A DNA stretch of 64,000 nucleotides from Zingiber officinale (taxonomy: Eukaryota > Streptophyta > Magnoliopsida > Zingiberales > Zingiberaceae): the NCBI RefSeq assembly GCF_018446385.1, contig NW_024589879.1, forward strand, positions 1 to 64,000. The letters are read 5' to 3'. The position numbers and the translations under genes are program-made. Under the pieces are notes generated by a model, which was not told where the DNA came from, made no database searches, and saw only the letters and a list, made by a program, of their open reading frames with translations. Of this stretch, positions 10,701 to 20,371 are shown piece by piece. Each line of letters opens with the position of its first letter. Position 1 is the first letter of the stretch.

Positions 10701-13579
10701 GATGAATATATACAGCAAAAGAGGGAGGGTAAGCTGCAATGCGAAGGAGCAAAAGAGGATATTCTTACCAAGGCACTTGAAACTCAGGAATATTCTGGGC
10801 GTGTCCGGGGTATCGAGGTCATATCAACCCAACAATCTATTTCAATGTTGGTAGAACAAGGAAGAAATATGATGTTACCCTAGATATAATCGCTGAGCAT
10901 AAAAGGGAGCTGAAGGAGGCGAAGATGCAAATTTTAGAACAAGATGTACGCATCCAAAAACTTGAAGCATTAATGCATAAAAGGGGTGCATGGGACAATT
11001 CAATTGATGACAAAGGCAGTTGCTCGGTGAAGTTTCATCAGAAGAATATTGAAGAAGATGACGTACAGATTGTGGGTAAAGACGAAGTTTTACAGGTAAA
11101 ATACAAGTTATAGTGATATTCATTATTATTATAGCATTATAAACTAAATATAATCAACATGTTTTTTTTTAATATTTTAGGGTCAATCAGTTGCATTGAC
11201 ATTGGAATCTTGCTCAAATATTGCATATGGTACAATTGTTTGTTTCAATGGCATGGAAAAAATGCTTCATGGTATTCCATTTCCCAAGAATTGCATTCGA
11301 GTCTCCATTGATCAAGCAGTGGACAAATCCGCTCCTTTGCCATATCCAATTCCAAGTGAATGTGAAGTAATTGGTGATGCCATAGGAACTGTTGTGGCTT
11401 GGCCTGAACAGCAGATTGTGAAGCAAGATGAGGTATATGAGATATTATATTTCTAATTATATTGTCACTTTATTATTATATTTCTAATTATATTGCCACT
11501 TTATTATTATTCAACCTAGCTATCTAACTTGTTTATATTTGAAATTATTAGAAGCCTAGAAGGAAGAAGTTTGAACGAAAAAAATCAAAACCTACTTTGT
11601 CAACAAGTGTCCCAAGATCATTACATATGTTATATTGTTACAGTAAGCATGCTCTAGATGGAGGAAAATGTATATCAATGTGCTTAGATAATGAAGTGTT
11701 TGATGAAGATTGTGAACTTTTTCTTGACCTTGAGGACATCAATTCTTTGTATCATTTGGAGGCAATTTCAGGAAATTTGATCGTTGCCTACATATGGTAA
11801 GTAAGTTTATTTAAGCAATTTCAGCAACTTTTTCATCACATGTTTGCTTCCCAATTTTAGCAACTTATTATGGTTTATTGTTACAATTTCACCAACTTAT
11901 TATGAGTGATCATTATTTTTTAATCCACATGATTGTTTTGTTAGTAAATTTTATTATTTAGTATCTAAATATTATTTTCTCGGTTGCAACTGCATTGCTT
12001 TACTTATGCTGGGAAATTACTGCATTGCTTTATGTTTGCTGGGAAATTCTAATATCTAGCAAGACAGAAAATCCCTGATTTGAACTGCAAGAAGTTTACT
12101 AATATTGTTGTGTGAACAAGTTTACTCTTGAAAAATTCAACTTCTAGTAATTTTCTCATACCATGTTATTCTCATTAAGTTAATAGTTCATCATTTCTAT
12201 TGAGAGGTTTACTAATATCAATTGATGTGGTACACTTTACATAAATATAGCTCATTCATTTTCAACCGGCCCTTAATGTTTGGCTTCTGCCATTTGTTCT
12301 TCTAGACAGGAAGTACTTTGCTCATATCTTTTTTCTTGTATATTTTTAAGTATCTTAAATGTGCTTGTCCTCAAGAAATAAAAGAATTTGCATGTATACA
12401 TTTCTGGTATGTTTAATATGCAAGACTGTTCATAGTAAGTTCTCATGTATGGATGTTACTATCATCAACCATAACTTAGTGTTATGAGTGATCATTATTT
12501 TTTCCAACTTATTATGAGTGTTTTGTATCTAAATTTTATTATTTAGTATCTAAATATTTTTTTTCTTTGCAATGATAGGTGTCTGTATAAAAAGATGGTG
12601 AAAGATACCAAGACAAAGAAATTCAGATTTATGAATCCTCACAAACTCCCATATCTGGCAAAAACGGCACAAGACAAATCAGTTAAGCTTGAAACCCTGA
12701 ATCAAAGGGCAACTCTTTTAGCAGATAAGCTGACAAGTGCATCAATAGATCAACTAGTGTTAGTGCCATGTAATGTCGGGTAAGCAAGAAGTAAAACATC
12801 ACTTTCAATTGCTTCCTTTCGATAATTTATTCAATTTTATGATCTAATCCTATGTATTTGCCTAGTTTCCATTGGAATCTTAGTGTTATTGAACCTTACA
12901 AGGATGCTATTTACCTGCTGGATTCCCTAAGTTGCCGCATTCGCGATGATGATTCAAAATACGTAATGGAAATGTGAGTTCAGATTTCTTTTAGTAAATA
13001 TTTATTATAATAAAAATCTTATTTAACAAATATTCTTAACGTATGAAGGGCCTTAAAATTGTTTAATTCAACCAAGGGAAGGAAAGGTAGGAAAAATGTT
13101 AAGTGGGAAGTAGTTAAGGTATGTGTACTTTTGTTTAACATATATTGTAATGTGTATAATTTTCATTAACAATTTGACTCTAATTACTATATATAGGCTC
13201 CTCAACAACCGGATGCGAAACAATGTGGTTTTTTTGTGATGCGCTTTATGAGAGAAATTATTGAAGAAGTTGAGACTATTGAGAGAGATTCACTGCAATC
13301 AATAGTAACATTATTTAGCTTATCTCAAATTATTTGACATAAACTATTTAAAATTGCAAAGTGATCAGTGTTGATTATTTTTTCCATTAACATAAATTGT
13401 GTATGCTCACAGTTCACAAAAAAAGGGTACTCTCGTGAACAAATTGATGAGGTTCGGTCCGAGTTGGCGGAGTGCATACAAGATCATATTTATGAATAGG
13501 TATGGAATGATAGTTGCCATAATTCTATTTAGATTTAAGTTCATGGAATGGTGGTTTTTTTTGGTGGAATCATAGTTAA

Positions 13580-13760
13580 TGCCAATTTTTTTGATGCAGT
13601 GCATAGTTACCAGATCGACCTTGAGCAGTTGACCCCAAAGAAAAGTTGTCATTGAAGTTTAAAAACTTGTGAAAATTTTTAGTGAATGATGATGTTTTGT
13701 GAATGATGATGTTTTGGAAAAATTGTCACTTAGGTGAAAGGATGTTTTCTGGATTAATAT
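13580..13760 (+). repeat. CACTA 3' segment, first copy of a diverged duplication
   Basis: It contains GCCAATTTTTTTGATGCAGTG, then CTTGAGCAGTTG, AAAGAAAA and TTGTCA, followed by a run with GATGATGTTTTG and GGATTAATATG. The same order of motifs returns at about 17400-17830. The two copies flank the block that holds the captured host gene fragments. Confidence 0.5.
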
Positions 13761-15059
13761 GCAAGTACAAAGCACTGTATTATATGTTATTCTGTAAAGT
13801 TCTGTCAGTGTAAATTATCTAGTTTCTTTATCAAGCTTTTGTTCCACTATTGGGTTTGTTTTTCTAATAATTACTCGTGCAGCAATATACTGAGCAAGAA
13901 GCTGTAGATCTTATAATCAGGTAAAGTAGAAAAAGTTAACTACTTCATTATGCTTTCATCTTAGTATTTGTATATTTGATTTGTCTTCTTTGAACCAGCT
14001 TCAAGTCAAAAAGCCAGATCCTCTAGATAGCTGTTAAAAATAAGGTATTATTTGGTTTGTCAGTGATCTTAATATTTGGTAATATTTGGTCTTTGATGCT
14101 CACGACAGAGTTCCAACGCTGCATGATTACCTTGTTCAAGCAGATTGCTCGCTGCCTCAGTAGCTCGCATTTTCAGGTTTGTTTCATCATTGATATTCCT
14201 TCTTTTTAGTGTTCTATATTAAAAGGAAATACTAACTGTCGATGAGATTGTTATCCTCTTGCTTGAACATGAACCAAAGTATTAGTGTTCAAGCAGATTG
14301 TTCTATATTCCTTGCTTGATGTGTTTAAGGCATTCAAAGCTATTGGCCTCATCCGGTGGGTGGCTGTTCAGAAGACTGCTCGTGAGGGGATGCAGTGGGT
14401 TTCAATTGGCAATGAGGTGACATAGTAGGTTTCAACCGACAAAGAGGAACACATGAGGTGTTAAAGGCGGCAAGCGGTGGTGCAGTTCATAGGAGCATAC
14501 CAGTAGTTTTGTTCTTTTTCGTGTGCCAGTTGGCAGATGGAATGAATTTTTTTTCCCTGTGCCAACCAGCATGGACAAAATTTAAAACTTCGAGGCTTCT
14601 AAAGTTGTTGGTCTCTTCCTGATCAATACTTTTAATCTTCCATCTTAACTAAGGTAATATTTCTTCGCCATTTCGTGTTCTGGTGTTTGGATTGCTATGG
14701 ATGGAGAAGTTGTGCAATAATTCAGAGTGATGCCACCGTTGGGATTCGAGGTGATAAGTTGCAAATTTCTAGGCTAACCAAAACAATGTGGGTGCTTCTC
14801 ATGTGGTGTGGTAGGATGTCTTAAAAAGAATAGGACAGTAAGATGAGTAATTTACTTTTTTTGATTGCTTGATCAGATGGCCTTTGGACAAATGCATAAC
14901 CATAAAAGATGGATAATTCAGAATATTGGTTATTAGGGAGAAAGGTGATAGAGATCTCATTTACGATGAGCCACACAATCTTTTCAAGAAAATAAAGTTC
15001 TTATGTGCTTTATATTAACTTGGTTTTTCTCTAATGATTTCTATCTGTTTGTATTGCAG
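13761..15059. other. Captured or filler DNA in the CACTA 3' part
   Basis: Apart from the PP2A B' exon at 14111-14176 no coding piece can be named. Short open stretches around 14310-14430 look exon-like but match no family I recognise. The DNA just before 15060 ends in a proper 3' splice site, so it may be intron of the captured palmitoyltransferase gene. Confidence 0.35.
14111..14176 (+). pseudogene. Captured exon of a PP2A B' (B56) regulatory subunit gene
   Basis: A 66-bp exon-like block, preceded by an acceptor (CACGACAG) and ending in CAG before a GT donor, encodes a 22-residue peptide containing MITLFKQIARCL and ending SSSHFQ. This matches from memory the highly conserved B56 stretch (C-M-x-P-L-F-x-Q-I-x-R-C-L-x-S-S-H-F-Q) of protein phosphatase 2A regulatory subunits. 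It is only one exon with intron edges, in sense orientation with the transposon, so it encodes no protein by itself. Its presence shows acquisition of genomic DNA rather than a cDNA. Confidence 0.75.
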
Positions 15060-16340
15060 GTTCTAAAATATAGTAAGCATTGTAGAGTCTGTGACAAATG
15101 CGTTGATGGCTTTGATCATCATTGCAGGGTGAGGGTTTTCTCCATTCACAACCTTATATGTTTTGTTATCTTGTAGTAATATGCAGTATTCATCTTTCCT
15201 TGTAGTGGATCAATAACTGCATAGGAAGAAAAAATTACAAAAGGTTCTTCATCCTCATGGTGTTTGCTCTTCTCTTGGTAAGCACAAATATTTCCTACCA
15301 TTCCAATAGTTGTATTCATTAATCATGCATAGTGATTGACACTATTTTCTTAGTGTAGATTTATCATCTGTGTGCATCAACTTAGAAGATACTATTTTCT
15401 TAGTACGTGAAGGACCTGATACATAGAATGCATTTTATGTCAGGTCCTTTTCATTCTGATTGACTATTGATTGGTCTCCATGCTTTGTGCACCTTGGGCC
15501 AGCTTATTCTGCAGTGGGCTGTTGGGATGCTTGTGCTGATACTGTGTTTTGTTGAGAGAAGGAGATTTTCTGCTGAAATTGTTTCAAAGCTGGGTAGTAG
15601 CTTTTCCTTGGCACCCTTTATCATTGTGGTGGTGAGTACTCAGAAGAGAAAATGAATGAAAATCACACATCATAATGAGGATTTTTCAAGGTTCTGATAC
15701 TAATTTGATAATGTCTCTATAATGCAGGCTGTGTGCACTTTATTAGCCATGGTTGCTACTCTTCCAGTTGCACAACTTTTCTTCTTCCATATTCTTTTAA
15801 TAAAAAAGGTACACTACTTTCATATTTCTACTTGTGACACAGCAAACACTACCAGTTACACAGCTCCTACATTTATATAAAACAAACCTATGTATCCGGT
15901 CAAATATCTCTATTTCAAGGAATATATCTTTTATATTTTCAAATTCTTTGCATTCATCCATACACTGAGCATTACTGAAACTTATTATCCAACTGAACTA
16001 TTACAGCTTGTTATTTAACTGATAGATTTTCCATAGTGGAAAACAAATAGTAGAATTTGAACGATATGGTGTTGTTTATTCATCAATTCTGGAGAAAATT
16101 GACACTTTAACTAGCTCATGCTACTCTACATGGATGCGCTTACAGGGAATCAGCACCTATGATTACATTATTGCTTTGAGGAAGCAAGATCAGGAGCAGG
16201 AGCAACTTGCTGTTGGTGGGCAGCAAAGTCCGCAAATGTCCCAAGTGAGCTCTTTTACTGGACTAAGCAGCACCAGTTCTTTCAATCAATTCCATCGCGG
16301 TGCATGGTGTACTCCGCCAAGATTATTCCTTGAGGATCAG
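15060..16340 (+). pseudogene. Captured fragment of a DHHC-type protein S-acyltransferase gene (introns retained)
   Basis: Exons: 15060-15128, 15206-15277, about 15484-15631, 15728-15808 and 16146-16340, each with GT-AG borders. The first two encode the Cys-rich DHHC core ([17 protein letters not shown], then WINNCIGRKNYKRFF), which in intact enzymes forms the palmitoyl-transfer centre. The next two carry hydrophobic membrane segments (AVGMLVLILCFVE; LLAMVATLPVAQLFFFHILL). The last begins GISTYDYIIALRKQ, the motif following the last membrane helix in plant PATs of the PAT19-22 type. The amino-terminal membrane helices and the carboxyl end are missing, so it is a truncated copy. Exon junctions look undamaged, suggesting a fairly recent capture or capture from an intact donor gene. 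Confidence 0.85.
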
Positions 16341-17144
16341 GTATCATACTTTCATTATTTAGAAAGTTATTGTGAATGTAATTTACCATGGTTAAGATTA
16401 TTTTTGAAAAACCTTTTAATAAGATTTTTTTTACTGTACGAGGCAAATCCATTTAATTAAAAGTTTTTTTTTGGTAAAAAAGCCTAGTTGTAAATCTTTA
16501 TCAGCACTTCATTCATTTCTCCTTATTCATCATTATCGTATTTTTGAATAAAAATTGAAATAACAAATGTAATCCACTTGCTTATTGTACACTTGGTTCA
16601 ATGGTTAGCGAACTTAGGTGTGTGCTGTTTGAATTTTGTTTTCATGCATTGACCTCTTTAGATGATTTGTTTCTTGTGAACCTATTTTGAAAGATGCAAT
16701 ATATCTTTTAATATGGGTAGTTAATGTTGTTATAATTAACCCGTTTTTATGGAATTTCGTGAACTAAGAATCTTGTACACTGCATGCGATTTCTTATTCA
16801 AGCTCTCGCTGGAAAGCTAACCAAAATCAACTTAGTTGATCATTAGCTATTCATAAATTGAACTGCATTCACATTTCCATTGCCAACTTCTGACTTCTGA
16901 GAATTTGATAGTAGGATAATGTCTACAGTTTGTTAATATATATATTTCCATGACGCATGGGTGTTGGAAGGGAATAGAATGTCGTCCTCGATTTTGGGAC
17001 TGTGAATGTGTCATGTCAAGTTGAACTTTTACCTTGCTTCAGCTCAATTGTGTAAATAATTGTCAATCTCATGGTATAACTTAAGTTAGATTCTATTACA
17101 GAAATTCTAGTTCAAAATTAATTCTAGTTCAAAATTAATGTCAA
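16341..17144. other. CACTA interior without recognisable features
   Basis: AT-rich sequence downstream of the captured palmitoyltransferase fragment. It may include intron of the donor gene. No coding exon, terminal repeat or RNA gene could be seen. Confidence 0.3.
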
Positions 17145-17290
17145 TAGCACTCGTTGCTTTTTCACGTTCGTTTAAAAACAATTGAGTAAAATGCAGCAGA
17201 ATATAAGTTAAGTAAAAACAATTGCTAACATAGTTTATTTTTACTTGGTTCGGAGTCTACAGCTAGCACTCTCGCTTGGTTAATATATAT
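17145..17290 (-). repeat. Copia LTR fragment inside the CACTA element (D-like)
   Basis: The string AATAGCACTCGTTGC, TTTCACGTTCGTTTAAAA, then a GCAGC-type site and TTTTTACTTGGTTCGGAGTC follows the same order as the start of the element D LTR at about 41835-41960 (AATAGCGCTCGTGGC, TTTCACGTTCATTTAAAA, GTAGCGGAATAAA, TTTACTTGGTTCGGAGCC). Only this edge of an LTR is present, in the same (minus) orientation as D. Confidence 0.6.
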
Positions 17291-17399
17291 GCTTAGAACT
17301 TGTAAAGACAGGTCAAACATTAATATGCTTGGTTAATATATCCATCTACAACACTCCCGCTTTTTCCTTTAAATATGATTTTCATTTAGCACAGAACTA

Positions 17400-17830
17400 A
17401 TGCCAATTTTTTTATTTTGATGCAGTGTTTAAAGAGCTTGAGTAGAAGTTGGCCCTAAAGAAAACTTGTCAGTTCTATATAAACACACTTACGGTATGAA
17501 TTACATGTATATATAACATTGACATATTATTTAGTACGAGATTTACATGTATGAAAGTTTTCATACAAAATTTCTTGATTGCCTACAACCCCAGGTGTGC
17601 TGATGACAAGTTGAAGAAGATGGCTCTAAGAGTGATAGCTGAAAGCCTTTCAGAAGAAGAGATTGCTGGACTATAAACAATGAATTGCATGCGATGGACA
17701 CCAACAACAGGGGTTAGTCAATGATGAGGTTTTGTAAAACTTGTGTGTTTGAAAAATTATTGTCATGAAGTTAAGGATAACTTGTATGATACAAATTTAA
17801 TTTGTGGATCAATATGTATACATTTTGTTT
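17400..17830 (+). repeat. CACTA 3' segment, second copy of a diverged duplication
   Basis: The motif order TGCCAATTTTTTTATTTTGA, TGCAGTG, CTTGAG, AAAGAAAACTTGTCA, then GATGAGGTTTTG and GGATCAATATG repeats that of 13580-13760. The CDPK fragment lies inside it, which lengthens it relative to the first copy. Confidence 0.5.
17595..17714 (+). pseudogene. Captured exon fragment of a calcium-dependent protein kinase (CDPK) gene
   Basis: After an acceptor-like CCCCAG the frame reads DDKLKKMALRVIAESL then SEEEIAGL. This is the junction between the autoinhibitory segment and the first EF-hand in plant CDPKs (usual form LKKMALRVIAxxLSEEEIAGL). A stop follows directly, but a shifted frame continues with AMDTNNRG, the start of an EF-hand loop (AMDTDNSG in typical CDPKs). 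It is therefore a decayed exon with a frameshift. No kinase domain is present. Confidence 0.75.
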
Positions 17831-17984
17831 GTATAATATAAAGTTTTATTTATTTGTTAAATAGTCTTCTTATAAAAATGATTGTGGTTGTGGATATTCA
17901 ATTATATGTAAATTTTGAGTATTTTTTATAATTTTTGCTATTTAATTAAGAAAAACACTATTTTTTATAAATTTAAAAAGACAA

Positions 17985-18386
17985 CGTTTTTAAGTAATAA
18001 AAGACAACGCTTAAAAAATAATGTCTTTGAGACCAACCACAACGCTTTTAAAGCGTTGTCTTTGATATGGGCATTTTTACAACAGCATCTTTAACAACGC
18101 TTTTTAAGAACGAATAGACAACGCTTAAAAAGCGTTGTCTTTGTGACCAACCACAACGCTTTTAAAGCGTTGTCTTTGATATGTGCATTTTTACAACAGC
18201 ATCTATAACAACGCTTTTTAAGAACGAAAAGACAACGCTTAAAAAGCGTTGTCTTTGTGACCAACCACAACGCTTTTAAAGCGTTGTCTTTGATATGACT
18301 TTCTACAACACCATCTACAACATCACTTTTTAAGTACATACGACAACGCCAAAAAAGCGTTGTTGTTTAGCTTTTTTCTTGTAGTG
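17985..18386 (+). repeat. CACTA right subterminal repeat array and terminal inverted repeat
   Basis: Three copies of a 114-bp unit (ACCAACCACAACGC recurs at 18032, 18146 and 18260) are built from palindromic AAAGCGTTGTC / GACAACGCTT motifs. The element ends TTTTTTCTTGTAGTG. On the minus strand this reads CACTACAAGAAAAAA, the counterpart of the left end. Confidence 0.88.
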
Positions 18387-18389
18387 ACA

Positions 18390-18483
18390 TCCAAGAAGAA
18401 ACAAGCAACGCCAAGCAACGAAGCGCACCGAGCGAACGCGACGAGCTATTCACCCCCCCCTCTAGCTACTTTTGGTCCTAACA
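18390..18483 (+). repeat. 5' LTR of element A, right end after the CACTA insertion
   Basis: It continues the LTR seen uninterrupted at 24159-24252 (AAGCAACGAAGCGCACC ... CTAGCTACTTTTGGTCCTAACA). It ends in CCTAACA, which pairs with the TGTTGG start, and is followed two bases later by the primer binding site. Confidence 0.93.
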
Positions 18484-18485
18484 AG

Positions 18486-18501
18486 TGGTATCAGAGCGAG
18501 G
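18486..18501 (+). promoter_or_regulatory. Primer binding site of element A (initiator tRNA-Met type)
   Basis: TGGTATCAGAGCGAGG starts two bases after the LTR end. TGGTATCAGAGC is complementary to the 3' end of plant initiator tRNA-Met, the usual copia primer for minus-strand DNA synthesis. It fixes the LTR end and the plus orientation. Confidence 0.93.
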
Positions 18502-18615
18502 CCGCTCTTCACCGGAATCATCGCCGGAAGGGTCAAGCGTAACAAGAAAAGCTAGAGGGTGAAGAAGTTGAAGCAAATTCATCAAAGTCAAAGAATTCAC
18601 AAGCTCAACTTCAAG

Positions 18616-20371
18616 ATGCAATTCCAAGATGGACTTGGATTTGACACGAGGGTGGCTCCACCATACACCTCCACGAGCTTCGATTTTTGGAAATCAAGAA
18701 TCGAAAATTTTCTTATGATGGAGATAGAGCAATGGTTTGCTCTAATGGAAGGCTTCAAGGCTCCAAGAAATTCAAAGGGTAAAGTTCTCAAGAGGAGCAA
18801 GTGGAGCCAAGAGCAAGTCCAAAGGTGCGAGGCTAATAACAAAGTGACCAAGCTTTTGGTCAATCTATTGCCAAGCACCATCCTTTGCAAAATTGGAGAA
18901 TTTGAAGATGCAAAGGATTTATGGAGCAAATTGGCCAAGCTTCATGAAGAGATCCCCTCCACTGTACCGAATCAAGAAGTATCTAAAGAGGGTGACTCTT
19001 TGGAGCAAGACCAAGAGGAGGACTCCGAGGTTGAGAGATGCTCAACCTCCGAAGAAGAGGAAATCCAAGAAGCTTCATCCTCAAGGGAATGCAACGAAGG
19101 GAACAAGGAGGGAGCATACTCCTTGTTTCATATTCAAGATGATGAAGCCTCCACCTCTAGGATTGAGGGGGAGCAATCCTTGGTGACACCGGATCAAGAA
19201 GAAGGAGAAGCTTCTACATCCGGGTCAAGAGAAAAAGAGGAGGAAGAAGCTTCTACCTCCACAAGTCAAGAAAAATCAAATGGAGAAGCTTCTACATCCA
19301 AAACAAGTGCCACCCCTACAAGCAAAGGTATAAATATTTCAATTAATAATAAAAATCATATAATATGTTTTGAGTGTAGGGAAAGTGGGCACTACAAGAG
19401 CAAGTGTCCTAAATTGGCCAAGAAGAAGGGCCAAGTGGCACAAAAGGGCAAGGTGAAGCCCAAGGAGACCATCCCCGAACAAAGAAGAGCAAGGAGCATA
19501 TTGTGTGCTTTTTTGCCATCAAAAGGGACATTACCCTAGTCAATGTCCCAAGGGGAAGAAGATGATCAAGGCTCAAGGAGGCACCAGTCAAGGGGGAGCC
19601 TCCAAGGTAAAGAAGAAGGTATCTTTTATTGAGCCTACTCCTTTACATTATGGTAAAAAGCATGCTAGGTCAAATTTATATCATTTCAATGCTATTTACC
19701 ATGAACATAGGAAGCATGATAGCATTAAGGAAAAACATGTAGCTCTTCATGCTAAAACTACCACTCTTAGGGCTAGGAATGTAGGTAAAAGTCTAGGCAA
19801 GAACTCTAAGGATTGTAGCTACAAGCCTAGAAACAAAAATGCTCATGAACTAAATGGAAAAACAAAAACTAAGGACTTAGTGATGGAAAATCAAGTCTTG
19901 AGGTCAAGACTTGATAAAATGGAAAAGACCCTAAAAAGGATGGAAAATATCCTATTAGGGCAAAAAGAGCATAACCTAGGTTTAGGGGTACAAAAGCCAT
20001 CCAATGGCCATAGAGGTTTGGGATACAAACCAAAGGCTAAGAAGGATGTGCCCTCTTACCATAGAGTTCCATATAGTTATGGAACAAACCCTAGGTCTAG
20101 TGGTCAAGCCAAAAATACTAGGGAAGTCATCCCTAAGAGTATTTTTGCAATAAATGTGACTAAGGCTTCTAAGAAGTCTAAGAAAGTCACAAACAAGGTC
20201 ACAAGGGAGGCTATCCCTAGAGTTGACCTAGAAAGTGTGACCAAGGCCTCCAAGAAGCCAAACAAGGTCACTAGGAAAGTATCTAGGGAAGTTATCCCTA
20301 GTGAATACCTAGAGCATCCAAGGAGCATCAATAGGTGTTGGGTTCCTAGGAGCATCTTCTCTACCCCATAA
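18616..20371 (+). pseudogene. gag of element A (two small deletions)
   Basis: The first ATG after the primer site opens a Gag protein. A copia capsid-type (UBN2-like) region follows, with FDFWKSRIENFL near residue 17 and KDLWSKLAKLHEEIP near residue 105. Next come an acidic Ser/Thr/Glu-rich stretch with repeated EASTS, a CCHC knuckle (CFECRESGHYKSKC), a Lys-rich spacer, a second knuckle (CHQKGHYPSQC) and a coiled-coil-like segment. Compared with B, one base is missing near 19475 and another near 19515. The first frame ends at 19539 and the remainder is read in another frame to the stop at 20371. The carboxyl end has repeated KASKKSKKVTNKV-type motifs. No pol follows. Confidence 0.85.

Larger units (their letters stand above)
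7944..13499 (+). pseudogene. CACTA second gene: Transposase_24-like region fused to Ulp1/C48-type protease
   Basis: Exons inferred from GT-AG sites and frame: 7944-8303, 8416-8625, 8718-8810, 8905-9021, 10701-11095, 11181-11432, 11552-11796, 12579-12779, 12866-12973, 13049-13118, 13197-13314, 13413-13499. The first part resembles plant Transposase_24 proteins (KSKRIGQLAKLD; later RKGYARFAEEI). The last exons show a Ulp1-like cysteine protease: His in GFHWNLSVIEPY, Asp in YLLDSL, Gln/Cys in PDAKQCGFFVMRF. Ulp1 enzymes process SUMO, and plant CACTA elements often carry such a domain. One missing base near 10816 shifts the frame inside the fifth exon. The fourth intron (9022-10700) is unusually large and filled with foreign-looking sequence. 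Likely inactive unless the frameshift is an assembly error. Confidence 0.78.
2196..18386 (+). mobile_element. CACTA (En/Spm-type) DNA transposon, 16.2 kb, inserted in the LTR of element A
   Basis: The ends are CACTACAAGAA (left) and CTTGTAGTG (right), the terminal inverted repeat of plant CACTA elements. The host LTR gives the proof: the uninterrupted copy at 24150 reads through GCTGCACATCC, while here ACA is duplicated on both sides (2193-2195 and 18387-18389), the 3-bp TSD typical of the superfamily. Inside are a TNP2 transposase gene, a Transposase_24/Ulp1-type gene, subterminal ACAACGC repeats, captured host gene fragments and a piece of a copia LTR. The transposase frame is broken twice, so autonomy is doubtful. 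Confidence 0.96.

Noticed and set aside
15060-16340. A functional palmitoyltransferase gene
   Set aside because: The first membrane helices and the carboxyl end are missing and it lies inside a transposon with its TSD intact. A captured fragment explains it better.
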